64,000 nt of DNA from Rugamonas brunnea. GTDB taxonomy: Bacteria; Pseudomonadota; Gammaproteobacteria; Burkholderiales; Burkholderiaceae_D. The stretch is taken from positions 1 through 64,000 of the forward strand of contig NZ_JACEZT010000003.1 of the NCBI RefSeq assembly GCF_014042345.1, read 5' to 3'. Every line of letters starts with the position of its first letter. Position 1 is the first letter of the stretch. This document shows, in pieces, positions 34,907 through 44,054 of the stretch. The position numbers were made by a program, and so were the translations under genes. The notes under the pieces are model-generated. The model was given only the letters and a program-made list of their open reading frames with translations, made no database searches and was not told the origin of the DNA.

Positions 34907-36601
34907 TCAGGCCAATTGGCGTACCTGTTGCGGCTCCCGTGCGGCAGGCCGGGACGGCGCGCGGCGCGAAAGCGTGGGTGGGGATGGAGGCTGGTGCGGC
35001 GCGGCGCCGGCCGCCGCCGCGCGTGCCGCTTGCAGCTTGAACACGGCCATCGCCTGCGCCACGTGCTGCGCCTGCTGGGCCAGGTTGCCGGCGGCGGCGG
35101 CGGCCTGCTCCACCAGCGCCGCGTTTTGCTGCGTCAGATCGTCGATCTGGCCCACGGCCATGTTGACCTGGCCGATGCCGTGGCTCTGCTCGCGGGTGGC
35201 GGTGGAAATCTCGTCCATCACCTGCGTCACCTGGCACACGGACGCGATCACCTCGTGCATGGTGGCGCCGGCGCTGCTGGTCAGTTCCGCGCCCGCGTTG
35301 ACTTTGGCGATCGACAGGTCGATCAGCTGCTTGATCTCGTGGGCCGCCGTGGCCGCCCGCTGGGCCAGGCTGCGCACTTCGCCCGCCACCACCGCGAAGC
35401 CGCGTCCTTCCTCGCCGGCGCGGGCTGCTTCCACCGCCGCGTTCAGGGCCAGGATATTGGTCTGGAACGCGATGCCGTCGATCAGGCCGATGATGTCCTG
35501 GATCTTGCGCGACGAGGCGCTGATCTCGTCCATCGTGTGCACCACGCGCTCGACGATCTCGCCGCCATGCTCGGCCACCTTGGAGGCGCGCCCCGCCAGT
35601 TCGTTGGCGCTGGCCACGCTGCTGGCGCTTTGCTGGAGGTTGGTGGTCAGTTGCTCCATGCTGGCCGCCGTCTGCTGCAGGCTGGACGCCTGCGACTCGG
35701 TGCGCCCCGACAAGTCCATATTGCCGGTGGCGATCTCGCCGGTGGCCACCGTGATCTCGTCGAAATTGCGGCGCACGTCGCCGATGATGCTGTGCAGGTT
35801 GACGTTGGTCTGGCGCAGCGCGGCCAGCAACTGGCCCATCTCATCGTCGCGCGGCACCTCGATCACGCCCGTCAGGTCGCCGCCCGCCATTTTGCGGGCC
35901 GCGCTGGTGGCGCGCCGCAGCGGCTCGGCCACGCTGCGGTGCAGGCTGTACCAGAACGCCAGCATCACGGCCGCCGCCACGCCGGCCGCCGCCGTCAGGA
36001 ACATGCGCGCGCCATCGGTGGTGCTGGCGTCGATGCGCCAGAACGCCACCGCGAACACGGCCATCATCAGCGTGATGAAGCCGGCGTTGAGCGCCACGTG
36101 GCGGCTGAACGACAGCCGCGTGAGCGCGCGCAGCCGCGCCAGCACGCCGGTCGACACGGCGCGGCCGTTGACGATGCGCAGCCGCTGCGGATTGCCGGCC
36201 TTGAACTGGCGGTACAGCGCGTCGGCCTCGGCCACCTGCTGGCGGCTGGGCTTGCTGCGCACGGACATGTAGCCGACCGGCTTGCCCTGCTCGATCACGG
36301 GCGTCACATTGGCCAGCACCCAGTAGTAATCGCCGTTCTTGCAGCGGTTCTTGACCATGCCGGTCCACGGCATGCCGTTCTTGATGGTGCCCCACAGGTC
36401 GGCGAACGCTTCCACCGGCATGTCCGGATGGCGCACGATGTTCTGCGGCGCGCCGATCAGTTCCTCTGCCGTGAAGCCGCTCACTTCGATGAAATAGGGG
36501 TTGGCGTAGTTGATATTGCCACGCAAATCGGTGGTGGAGACGATGGTCTTGTCGTCGTCCAGCATGTATTCGTGCTGGGTGACCGGCATGTTGTTGCGCA
36601 T
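34907..36601 (-). CDS. Aer-like PAS chemoreceptor
   Basis: A 564-residue methyl-accepting chemotaxis protein with an N-terminal PAS domain (residues 15-120: TTDLRGNINYANPYFIEVSG; PQNIVRHPDMP), as in the redox/aerotaxis sensor Aer. Two membrane segments near residues 165-215 follow, then a HAMP region (SVAEPLRRATSAARKMAGGD) and the signalling domain with hairpin tip [20 protein letters not shown]. The N-terminal 10-20 residues and FAD-site residues were not checked in detail. It lacks a C-terminal NWETF-type pentapeptide. No che operon is in the window. The start at 36601 fits Aer openings. Confidence 0.92.
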   Translation of the reverse strand: MRNNMPVTQHEYMLDDDKTIVSTTDLRGNINYANPYFIEVSGFTAEELIGAPQNIVRHPDMPVEAFADLWGTIKNGMPWTGMVKNRCKNGDYYWVLANVTPVIEQGKPVGYMSVRSKPSRQQVAEADALYRQFKAGNPQRLRIVNGRAVSTGVLARLRALTRLSFSRHVALNAGFITLMMAVFAVAFWRIDASTTDGARMFLTAAAGVAAAVMLAFWYSLHRSVAEPLRRATSAARKMAGGDLTGVIEVPRDDEMGQLLAALRQTNVNLHSIIGDVRRNFDEITVATGEIATGNMDLSGRTESQASSLQQTAASMEQLTTNLQQSASSVASANELAGRASKVAEHGGEIVERVVHTMDEISASSRKIQDIIGLIDGIAFQTNILALNAAVEAARAGEEGRGFAVVAGEVRSLAQRAATAAHEIKQLIDLSIAKVNAGAELTSSAGATMHEVIASVCQVTQVMDEISTATREQSHGIGQVNMAVGQIDDLTQQNAALVEQAAAAAGNLAQQAQHVAQAMAVFKLQAARAAAAGAAPHQPPSPPTLSRRAPSRPAAREPQQVRQLA

Positions 36602-36785
36602 TGTCGCTATCCTCGCAGAAGAAGAACCGTGGACAAAATGATGCACATCGAAGCCGCGAGCCGGGGATGGGGGCCGCCTGTAGATTTGCGCGGGCGATCT
36701 GGCCCGTCCGGCCGTGATACCAGCCGTATCTATGGTTTTAGTATAGTCGGTAAGTTTCGCAACAAACTCTCACATTATTGCGACA

Positions 36786-36820
36786 TGGAAAACAAACGCC
36801 CGCCTCAGAGGGCGGGCGTT
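36786..36820 (-). terminator. Rho-independent terminator of the nucleoside ABC operon
   Basis: AACGCCCGCC-TCAGAG-GGCGGGCGTT has perfect 10-bp arms at 36795-36804 and 36811-36820, and is followed on the minus strand by TGTTTTCC. It lies 42 bases after the stop of the last permease gene. The rest of the 36602-36861 gap holds the promoter region of the chemoreceptor gene; nothing sharp is visible there. Confidence 0.85.
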
Positions 36821-36861
36821 GCGCAGCGTCATGGCGGGCGTCGCGCGCCCGCCACACCGGC

Positions 36862-37785
36862 TCAGTCGGCGCGGAAGTTCTGGCCCAGCGACATGGGCTT
36901 GTTGAGCAGGATGGTCTGCGGATTGCGGCAAATGATCACCAGCACCACGATGGTGGCCAGGTAAGGCAGCATGGACAGGAACTCGGACGGCACGGCGAGG
37001 CCCATGCCCTGGCCATGGAACTGCAGCACCGTCACCCCGCCGAACAGGTAGGCGCCCACCAGCACGCCGCGCGGCTTCCAGGTGGCGAACACCACTTGCG
37101 CCAGCGCGATCCAGCCGCGGCCGGCCGTCATGCCCTCCACCCACATCGGCGTGAGCGCCATCGACAGGTAGGCGCCGCCCAGGCCGGCCATGGCGCCGCC
37201 GAACAGCACGGTGCCGTAGCGCAGCCCGATCACGGGGAAGCCGATGGCGTGCGCGCTGTCGGGCGACTCGCCGACGGCGCGGATCAGCAGGCCCAGCCGG
37301 GTGCGGGCCAGCATCCAGCCCACCACGGCCACCAGCGCCACCGAGGCGTACACCATGATGTCGAAGCGGAACAGCAGCGGCCCCACGAACGGCAGTTCCG
37401 ACAGCACGGGGAAATGCAGGTGCGGCAGCGGATCGATGGTCTGGCCGACGAAGCCGCGCCCCATGAACGCCGACAGGCCCACCCCGAACAGGGTCAACGC
37501 CAGCCCGGTGGCCACCTGGTTGGTTTGCAGCGTGAGCACGAGGAAGCCGAAGATCAGCGCCATCGCCATGCCCACCGCCATCGCGCCGAGCAGGCCCAGC
37601 GTCATGCTGCCGGTGCCCAGGGTGACGGCGAAGCCGGTCACGGCGCCCACCAGCATCATGCCCTCCAGGCCGAGATTGAGCACGCCCGAGCGCTCCGTCA
37701 CCAGTTCGCCCATGGAGGCGAGGATCAGCGGCGTGGCGGCGCCGGCGGTGCTGGCCAGGAAGGCGATCAACAACTCGGTATTCAT
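36862..37785 (-). CDS. Nucleoside ABC transporter permease (NupQ/YufQ type)
   Basis: A 307-residue inner-membrane permease of the BPD_transp_2 family, with about eight to ten hydrophobic segments (opening LIAFLASTAGAATPLILASM; GELVTERSGVLNLGLEGMML is the family signature). It pairs with the next permease to move nucleosides or purines delivered by a BMP-family binding protein. The start overlaps the stop of the upstream permease gene by four bases (ATGA). Confidence 0.93.
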   Translation of the reverse strand: MNTELLIAFLASTAGAATPLILASMGELVTERSGVLNLGLEGMMLVGAVTGFAVTLGTGSMTLGLLGAMAVGMAMALIFGFLVLTLQTNQVATGLALTLFGVGLSAFMGRGFVGQTIDPLPHLHFPVLSELPFVGPLLFRFDIMVYASVALVAVVGWMLARTRLGLLIRAVGESPDSAHAIGFPVIGLRYGTVLFGGAMAGLGGAYLSMALTPMWVEGMTAGRGWIALAQVVFATWKPRGVLVGAYLFGGVTVLQFHGQGMGLAVPSEFLSMLPYLATIVVLVIICRNPQTILLNKPMSLGQNFRAD

Positions 37786-38894
37786 GATGCGGTCCCTTCG
37801 GTTGGGGTGGGCGCGGCGGCGGCCACATGGGGCACGGCGCGGTGGCGCGGCTTGAAGCGGTAATGGATGAACAGGTCGGCCGCCAGCAGGTAGAACAGCA
37901 GCAAGCCCTGGAACAGGCCGGTGATGGCCGACGGCAGTTGCAGTTCGATCTGGGCCGTCTCGCCGCCGATGTAGAGCAGGGACATCAGCAGCGCCGACAG
38001 CAGCACGCCCAGCGGATGCAAGCGGCCCACGTAGGCCACGATGATGGCGGCGAAGCCGTAGCCGGGCGACACCGACGGTTGCAGCTGGCCCAGCGGACCG
38101 GCCACCTCGCCCACGCCGGCGATGCCCGACAGCGCGCCGCTGATCATGAACGCCACCCACACGTTGCGCGGCTCGCTGAAGCCGGCGTAGGCGGCGGCGG
38201 CCGGCGCCATGCCGCTCACCTGCATGCGGTAGCCGGCGAAGGTGCGGGCGCAGAAGAACCAGGCGCCGGCCGCCACCAGCAGCGACAGCGGGAACGCCGC
38301 GTTCACGCGCAAGCCTTCCATCAGCAGCGGCAGCATGGCGGCATCCTGGAACATCTTGGACTGCGGGAAGTTGAAGCCGGCCGGGTCGCGCAGCGGGCCA
38401 TGCACCAGGTAGCTGAGCAGCAGGTAGGCCACATAGACCAGCATCAGGCTGACCAGGATCTCGCTGGTGTTGAAGCGGGTGCGCAGCAGCGCCGGGATGG
38501 CGGCCCAGGCCATGCCGCCCAGCGCGCCGGCCACCAGCATCAGCGGCAGCAGCCAGCCGGCCTGCACGTCGTCGAAATACAGGGCCACGCAGCCGGCCGC
38601 GATGGCGCCCACCGTGAGCTGGCCGTCGGCGCCGATGTTGGCCACGTTGGCGCGGAAGCCGAGCGCGAGGCCCACGCCGCACAGGATCAGCGGGGTGGCC
38701 TTGAGCAGCAGTTCGCCGACACCGTACAAGGTGCTGGCGGGCTTGATGAAGTAGACGAAGAAGGCGTGCAACGGGTCCTGGCCCAGGAACGAGAACAGCA
38801 CGGACCCCGTGACCAGCATGGCCAGCGCCGCGATCAGCGGCGAGGCCAGCATCATGGCGCGCGAAGGTTCGGGACGTAATTCAAGCCGTGACAT
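37782..38894 (-). CDS. Nucleoside ABC transporter permease (NupP/YufP type)
   Basis: A 370-residue permease, first of the pair, with a longer N-terminus than its partner. The signature region is TPLILCGVGLALGFRANVAN, then IGADGQLTVGAIAAG. A basic, proline-bearing N-terminus precedes the first membrane segment. The start at 38894 overlaps the ATPase gene by 14 bases; the frame upstream is non-conserved. Confidence 0.93.
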   Translation of the reverse strand: MSRLELRPEPSRAMMLASPLIAALAMLVTGSVLFSFLGQDPLHAFFVYFIKPASTLYGVGELLLKATPLILCGVGLALGFRANVANIGADGQLTVGAIAAGCVALYFDDVQAGWLLPLMLVAGALGGMAWAAIPALLRTRFNTSEILVSLMLVYVAYLLLSYLVHGPLRDPAGFNFPQSKMFQDAAMLPLLMEGLRVNAAFPLSLLVAAGAWFFCARTFAGYRMQVSGMAPAAAAYAGFSEPRNVWVAFMISGALSGIAGVGEVAGPLGQLQPSVSPGYGFAAIIVAYVGRLHPLGVLLSALLMSLLYIGGETAQIELQLPSAITGLFQGLLLFYLLAADLFIHYRFKPRHRAVPHVAAAAPTPTEGTAS

Positions 38895-40479
38895 GGGCAG
38901 CTCCTGGTGCGGGTTGGTCGGCGGGCGGGTCGACATGATCGAAGTCGCCGCTCATCCACACGCCGATCTGGTGGATGGTGGTGGAGGCGGCCGGCACGGT
39001 GCGCGACAGCCGGCCCTGGGCCAGCACGGCCAGCCGGTCGCTCATCTGGAACAACTCGTCGAGCTCCTCCGACAGCACCAGCACGGCCGCGCCCTGGTCG
39101 CGCAGGTCGATGATGGCCTGGCGGATCAGCATGGCCGCGCCGATGTCCACGCCCCAAGTGGGCTGGGCGAACACCACCACCTTGGGCGCCAGCATGATCT
39201 CGCGCCCGACGATGAATTTCTGCAGGTTGCCGCCCGACAGGCTGGCGGCGGCCGACTCCTCGCCGCCGCACTTGACCTTGAAGCGTTCGATGACCTCGCG
39301 CGCGAAGGTGCGCACGGCGCCGAACTGGATCAGGCCGCGCTTGACCATGCCGGCGCCGCCGGCCGGGATGTAGCCGGTCAGCAGCGCGTTGTCGGCCAGC
39401 GACAGGGCCGGCGCGGCGCCGCGCCCGAGGCGCTCCTCGGGCACGAAGCCCAGGCCCAGCTGGCGGCGCTGGGCCGCGTTGAGCCGGCCCACAGGCTGGC
39501 CGTTCATGCGGATCGCGTCGCCGTGCGCCAGCAGGCGCTCGCCCGAGATAGCCTTCAACAGCTCCTGCTGGCCGTTGCCGGAGATGCCGGCGATGCCGAC
39601 GATCTCGCCGCTGCGCAATTCCAGGCTGATGTCCTTCAAATGCACGCCGAACGGATCGTCGCTGGCCACGTTCAGGTGGGCTATGGCCAGCCGCACTTCG
39701 CCCGGTGCGCGCGGCAGGTGGCGGCAGGTAGGCAGCTCGCGGCCTATCATCAGCTCGGCCAGCGAACGAGCGCTTTCCTCCTTCGGCACGGCGGTGCCCG
39801 ACACGCGCCCCATGCGCAGCACGGTGGCCTTGTCGCACAGCGATTGGATCTCGTCGAGCTTGTGGCTGATGTAGAGGATGCTCATGCCCTCGGCCGCCAG
39901 CCGGCGCAGCGACTCGAACAGCTTGAGCACGGCGTCCGGCGTCAGCACGGAGGTCGGTTCATCCATGATCAGCAACCGGGGCGACTGCAGCAGGCAGCGC
40001 ACGATCTCGACCCGCTGGCGCTCGCCCACGGACATGCTGTGCACCAGCCGGTCCGGGTCCAGCGGCAGGCCGTATTGTTCAGATACGCTGCGGATGCGCG
40101 GCGCCAGTTGTTCCGGCGACGCCTTCTCGTCCAGCGCCAGCGAAATGTTCTGCGCCACCGTCAGCGTCTCGAACAGCGCGAAATGCTGGAACACCATGCC
40201 GATGCCCAGCTTGCGCGCGTCGTGCGGCGAGTGGATCGCCACTTCCCGGCCTTCCCACTGGATCTGGCCTTCGTCGGGTTTGGTCACGCCGTAGATGATC
40301 TTCATCAGCGTGCTCTTGCCGGCGCCGTTCTCGCCCAACACGGCGTGTATCTCGCCCGGCATCACCGTCAGGTCCACCTCGGCGTTGGCGACCACGGACG
40401 GATAAATCTTGGTTATGCCCCGCAGCTGCAGGCGCGGCTCGTGGCGCGGCGGCGTGGCCGGGGCGGCGGTGTCGTTCAT
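38881..40479 (-). CDS. Nucleoside ABC transporter ATPase (NupO/YufO type)
   Basis: A 532-residue double-cassette ATPase. First cassette: Walker A LGENGAGKSTLMKIIYG, signature SVGERQRVEIVRCL, Walker B RLLIMDEPTSVLT. Second cassette: degenerate P-loop GISGNGQQELLKAI, intact signature SLSGGNLQKFIVGRE and FAQPTWGVDIGAA. This layout is that of sugar/nucleoside CUT2-type importers, and the permeases downstream specify nucleosides. AGGAGG precedes the ATG at 40479. The gene is first in a three-gene operon and carries an operator-like TTGTATACAA just upstream. Confidence 0.94.
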   Translation of the reverse strand: MNDTAAPATPPRHEPRLQLRGITKIYPSVVANAEVDLTVMPGEIHAVLGENGAGKSTLMKIIYGVTKPDEGQIQWEGREVAIHSPHDARKLGIGMVFQHFALFETLTVAQNISLALDEKASPEQLAPRIRSVSEQYGLPLDPDRLVHSMSVGERQRVEIVRCLLQSPRLLIMDEPTSVLTPDAVLKLFESLRRLAAEGMSILYISHKLDEIQSLCDKATVLRMGRVSGTAVPKEESARSLAELMIGRELPTCRHLPRAPGEVRLAIAHLNVASDDPFGVHLKDISLELRSGEIVGIAGISGNGQQELLKAISGERLLAHGDAIRMNGQPVGRLNAAQRRQLGLGFVPEERLGRGAAPALSLADNALLTGYIPAGGAGMVKRGLIQFGAVRTFAREVIERFKVKCGGEESAAASLSGGNLQKFIVGREIMLAPKVVVFAQPTWGVDIGAAMLIRQAIIDLRDQGAAVLVLSEELDELFQMSDRLAVLAQGRLSRTVPAASTTIHQIGVWMSGDFDHVDPPADQPAPGAAHVTA

Positions 40480-40801
40480 CGGGCGGAACCTCCTCGTTGT
40501 ATACAAATGCTTGCGAGCATAGTCATCGAACTACGCAAGCTCCGTGCCACCGCCCGGTGGCCGGCCTCTGCGCGCGATGGTTGAAAGCATACGCTCTCGC
40601 GCATGACTTCACGCACTTTTTTTGCGCAGCTTGTGGGCAAAAACGCACTATATAAAGCGTGCGGATTCACCACAAACGTGCGAAATTGTATCCACTCGCC
40701 ACCAAATTGTGGCCAGTTTCGTACACAATATGAGCACGAATCCTGCTTTACATGGCGCAGACCCGCCGGGCCCGACCCGCGCACGCTACAGGAGAACCAA
40801 G
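40480..40801. promoter_or_regulatory. Divergent regulatory region with FCD/GntR-like sites
   Basis: A 322-bp gap between the ABC operon and the GntR regulator gene. A perfect palindrome TTGTATACAA lies at 40497-40506, 18 bases before the ATPase ATG. Related sequences are TTGTATCC at 40686-40693 and, inverted, TTGTGTACGA at 40719-40728. FCD-type GntR proteins often bind TNGTATACNA-like boxes, so these are likely operators for the adjacent regulator. TATATA at 40650 may be part of the rightward promoter. No gene is visible. Confidence 0.55.
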
Positions 40802-41605
40802 ATGAGCAGCCCCACCCCCGCGCCCCGCGCCACGGGCAAGCGTAAAACCCGCGCCCCGGCAGCTTCGGCCGAGACCACCGCGGCCACGGCCGTTGCAACG
40901 CCCGCGCCCGCGCCGGCCGCCCGCCTCAAGCGCGGCACCACCGCCATCGACCTGCGCATCTACCGCGCCGTCGTCAACGCCGTCATGAGCCACCGGTTGC
41001 CGCCCGGCACCCATCTGGGCGAAGCGGATTTCTGCGAGCTGTACCAGGTCAGCCGCACCACCGTGCGCAAGGCGCTGCAACGGCTGGCGCACGACCACAT
41101 CATCGAACTGCGCCCCAACCGCGGCGCCGTGATCGCCTCGCCCACGCCGGAGGAGGCGCGCGACATCTTCGCCGCGCGCCGCGCCGTGGAGCGCGAGATC
41201 GTGCCGCTGGTGATCCGCAACGCCACCCCCGCCTCGCTACAGCAGATCCGCGCCGCGCTGGAGGCGGAAGACCAGGCCCGCCGCACGGGCGACCGCGCCA
41301 GCTGGATCCGGCTGGGCGGCGAATTCCACCTGCTGCTGGCCGAACTGGCCGGCAACCAGGTGCTGCTGCGCTTCATGTCGGAACTGGTGTCGCGCTGCTC
41401 GCTGATCATCGCGCTGTACGAAAGCCCGGGCGCGCCCATGTGCGAGAACGACGAGCACCAGGACCTGATGTCGCTGATCGAGCAGCGCAAGGTGGCCGAG
41501 GCCACGGCCCTGATTGACCATCATTTGCTGGAAATCGAAGGCCGGCTGCGGCTGGGCGAACCGGAACGCAAGATCAACCTGGCCGAGGCCCTGTCGGGCT
41601 TCTGA
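40802..41605 (+). CDS. GntR-family (FCD) transcriptional regulator
   Basis: A 267-residue regulator. Residues 1-45 are an Ala/Pro/Thr-rich basic extension (APAPAARLKRG). The winged HTH covers about 50-115 (VNAVMSHRLPPGTHLGEADF; YQVSRTTVRKALQRLA), followed by an FCD effector domain with metal-binding residues (ARRAVEREIVPL; GGEFHLLLAELAGNQVLLRF; EHQDLMSLIEQRKVAEA). It stands divergent from the nucleoside ABC operon and in line with the Tsx, BMP and deaminase genes, so it probably controls purine/nucleoside uptake. AGGAG lies before the ATG. Confidence 0.92.
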   Translation: MSSPTPAPRATGKRKTRAPAASAETTAATAVATPAPAPAARLKRGTTAIDLRIYRAVVNAVMSHRLPPGTHLGEADFCELYQVSRTTVRKALQRLAHDHIIELRPNRGAVIASPTPEEARDIFAARRAVEREIVPLVIRNATPASLQQIRAALEAEDQARRTGDRASWIRLGGEFHLLLAELAGNQVLLRFMSELVSRCSLIIALYESPGAPMCENDEHQDLMSLIEQRKVAEATALIDHHLLEIEGRLRLGEPERKINLAEALSGF

Positions 41606-41933
41606 GGGCGATTGCATACACATGCGCCGCGCGCACCAGCGCGTGGCGTTTTGCCGGCCGCCGCCCACCCGTGGTGCGCCGCGCGCCCAGTCGCGAGGCG
41701 CAAAGCCAGTGGCGGCGCGGCCCGGCGCCCGCTCCGGCATGGCGTAAAAACCACAATTACATAATGAAATGCAGCATTTATTTCATTTCGATGACACTCT
41801 GGCCTACTATTTGCTAGATCACCAAAGCAAGAATCGCATCCAATTATTGCCAATGATTGGATTCAAACTGCAACACACCGGTATCATCGCTGCCGTCCGA
41901 TTTTCGTTATCAACCTCTGTTCCAGGAGTTCGC
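41606..41933 (+). promoter_or_regulatory. 328-bp promoter region of the Tsx-like gene
   Basis: No gene is seen. The right half is AT-rich compared with the flanks. AAATGCAGCATTT at 41767-41779 is a perfect odd palindrome, overlapped by a looser pair GAAATG (41766-41771) and CATTTC (41784-41789). These may be operators. A copy of the TTGTATACAA box is not present here. Confidence 0.35.
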
Positions 41934-42794
41934 ATGAAGCCACTGCCATTCAAACGTACCGCCATCCTCGCCCTGCTCGCCGCCGGCGCCTGCACCGCCG
42001 CCCAGGCCGCCGACTGGAGCGACACCTCGCTCAGCTACCGCTACGGCACCAAATTCGCCGAGCCGTTCAACAACCAGGACATCAGCAAGAGCATCGTCAA
42101 CCTGAGCAACGTGAGCGGCTACAAGTACGGCACCAACTTCTTCAGCGTCGACTTCCTGATGTCGGACGACAAGGACCCATCGTCGGTGGGCGCCAAGACC
42201 GGCGCGCACGAAGCCTACGCCGTCTACCGCCACACGCTGGACCTGGGCAAGGTGACGGGCGCCAACTACGCCTTCGGCCCCGTGCGCGGCATGGGCATCA
42301 CGGCCGGCTTTGACGTCAACAGCAAGACCGACGCCGGCTACAACTCGAAGAAGCGCATGCTGGTGGCCGGCCCCACCCTGATGATGGACGTGCCCGGCTT
42401 CCTCAACATCAGCCTGCTGGCCCTGTGGGAAAGCAACGCGCCCTACAATGGCTACACCAACACCGCCATCGACCGCTACCGCTACAAGACCCACCCGATG
42501 CTGACGGCCGCCTGGGGCATCCCGATCGGCACCGCCATCCCGCTGTCGTTCGAAGGCTACGCCAACTTCATCGGCACCAAGGGCAAGGATGAATTCGGCG
42601 GCGACACGGCCAAGGAAACCAACATCGACATGCAGCTGATGTACGATGTGGGCGCGGCCATGGGCTCGGGCAAGAACGTGTTCAAGGTCGGCCTCGAGTA
42701 CCAGTACTGGAAGAACAAGTTCGGCAACTCGGACCACAACAACCCGGGCGCCACGGCCAAGACCCCGATGATCCGCGTCGAGTACCATTTCTGA
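41934..42794 (+). CDS. Tsx/OmpK-family nucleoside channel
   Basis: A 286-residue outer-membrane barrel with a signal peptide (TAILALLAAGACTAAQAA, cut before DWSDTS). The SLSYRYGTKFAEPFNNQDIS opening and the C-terminal MIRVEYHF match the nucleoside-specific channel-forming Tsx/OmpK group. It would pass nucleosides into the periplasm for the binding protein encoded 31 bases downstream. CAGGAG lies before the ATG at 41934, and the in-frame extension to 41769 is not signal-like. Confidence 0.9.
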   Translation: MKPLPFKRTAILALLAAGACTAAQAADWSDTSLSYRYGTKFAEPFNNQDISKSIVNLSNVSGYKYGTNFFSVDFLMSDDKDPSSVGAKTGAHEAYAVYRHTLDLGKVTGANYAFGPVRGMGITAGFDVNSKTDAGYNSKKRMLVAGPTLMMDVPGFLNISLLALWESNAPYNGYTNTAIDRYRYKTHPMLTAAWGIPIGTAIPLSFEGYANFIGTKGKDEFGGDTAKETNIDMQLMYDVGAAMGSGKNVFKVGLEYQYWKNKFGNSDHNNPGATAKTPMIRVEYHF

Positions 42795-42825
42795 TCCCCG
42801 CCCCCACTCAAGAACAGGAAACGTC

Positions 42826-43911
42826 ATGATGAAACGTCGTACTCTGCTGGCCTACGCCACCCTGGCGGCCACCCTGGGCATGGCCGCCGCCGCGCCCGCG
42901 CAAGCGGCCGAACCGTTCAAGGTCGGCTTCGTGTATGTGGGCCCCGTCGGCGACGCCGGCTGGACCTATGCCCACGAGCAAGGCCGCCTGGCCCTGGAAA
43001 AGGAACTGGGCGACAAGGTCAAGACCACCTACGTGGAAAACGTGCCCGAGGGCGCGGACGCCGAGCGCGTGATCCGCAAGCTGGCCGCCGACGGCAACAA
43101 GCTGATCTTCACCACCTCGTTCGGCTTCATGAATCCGACGGAAAAGGTGGCCAAGGCCTTCCCCAACGTCGTGTTCGAGCACGCCACCGGCTTCAAGACC
43201 GGCAAGAACATGGGCACCTATGAAACCAAGACCTACGAAGGCGCCTACCTGCTGGGCGTGGTCGCGGGCAAGATGACCAAATCCAACGTGCTGGGCATGG
43301 TCGCCTCGTTCCCGATCCCGGAAGTGATCCGCAACATCAACGCCTTCACGCTGGGCGCGCAGAGCGTCAACCCGGCCGTCAAGACCAAGGTGATCTGGGT
43401 CAGCTCGTGGTACGACCCGGCCAAGGAACGCCAGGCCGCCGAGACCATGATCGCCCAGGGCGCCGACGTGCTGACCCAGAACACCGACTCGCCGGCCACG
43501 CTGCAAGTGGCCCAGGAAAAAGGCATCTACGCCTTCGGCTGGGACTCGGACATGGTCAAGTTCGCCCCCAAGGCGCACCTGACGGCGGTCGTCAACAACT
43601 GGGGCGGCTACTACATCGATACCGCCAAGGCCGTGATGGCGGGCACCTGGAAGCCGACCGACATCCATGGCGGCATCAAGGAAGGCATGATCAAGATGTC
43701 GCCCCTGAACGCGGCCGTCAAGCCTGACGCGGCCAAGGCCTTCGAGGAGAAAAAAGCCCTGATCGCCAGCGGCAAGTTCACTCCGTTCCAGGGCCCGATC
43801 AAGGACCAGTCGGGCGCCATCAAGGTGGCCGCCGGCGCCGTGATGCCGTTCAAGGACCTGATGTCGATGAACTTCTACGTGCAAGGCGTGGAAGGCAGCA
43901 TTCCGAAGTAA
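42826..43911 (+). CDS. BMP-family nucleoside-binding protein
   Basis: A 361-residue periplasmic substrate-binding protein of the BmpA/PnrA family. It has a signal peptide ending AAAAPAQAA with no lipobox, so it is soluble rather than lipid-anchored. Mature motifs: FKVGFVYVGPVGDAGWTYAH, FTTSFGFMNPTEKVAKAFP and YAFGWDSDMVKFAPKAHLTA. It delivers purine nucleosides to the ABC permease pair encoded on the other strand. The start could also be the second ATG at 42829; GGAA lies upstream. Confidence 0.93.
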   Translation: MMKRRTLLAYATLAATLGMAAAAPAQAAEPFKVGFVYVGPVGDAGWTYAHEQGRLALEKELGDKVKTTYVENVPEGADAERVIRKLAADGNKLIFTTSFGFMNPTEKVAKAFPNVVFEHATGFKTGKNMGTYETKTYEGAYLLGVVAGKMTKSNVLGMVASFPIPEVIRNINAFTLGAQSVNPAVKTKVIWVSSWYDPAKERQAAETMIAQGADVLTQNTDSPATLQVAQEKGIYAFGWDSDMVKFAPKAHLTAVVNNWGGYYIDTAKAVMAGTWKPTDIHGGIKEGMIKMSPLNAAVKPDAAKAFEEKKALIASGKFTPFQGPIKDQSGAIKVAAGAVMPFKDLMSMNFYVQGVEGSIPK

Positions 43912-43935
43912 GGGCCTGACGAAGTAATGGCTTCG

Positions 43936-43966
43936 ATATACGGTATATATCGTTTATACCGTATAT
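43936..43966. promoter_or_regulatory. 31-bp perfect dyad before the deaminase gene
   Basis: ATATACGGTATA and TATACCGTATAT are perfect 12-bp inverted arms around TATCGTT, 24 bases after the binding-protein stop and about 90 bases before the deaminase start. It is AT-rich and lacks a T-run, so it is more likely an operator than a terminator. The GTATA cores recall the TTGTATACAA boxes of the same locus, but the match is not close. Confidence 0.55.
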
Positions 43967-44054
43967 TTCGCCGCCTGGCCGGCATACCATGCCTGCACCA
44001 GTTGCAAGCGGCGGGGCGGATGGTCCGCCCCGCCGCAGCCATCCAGGAGAGCGC

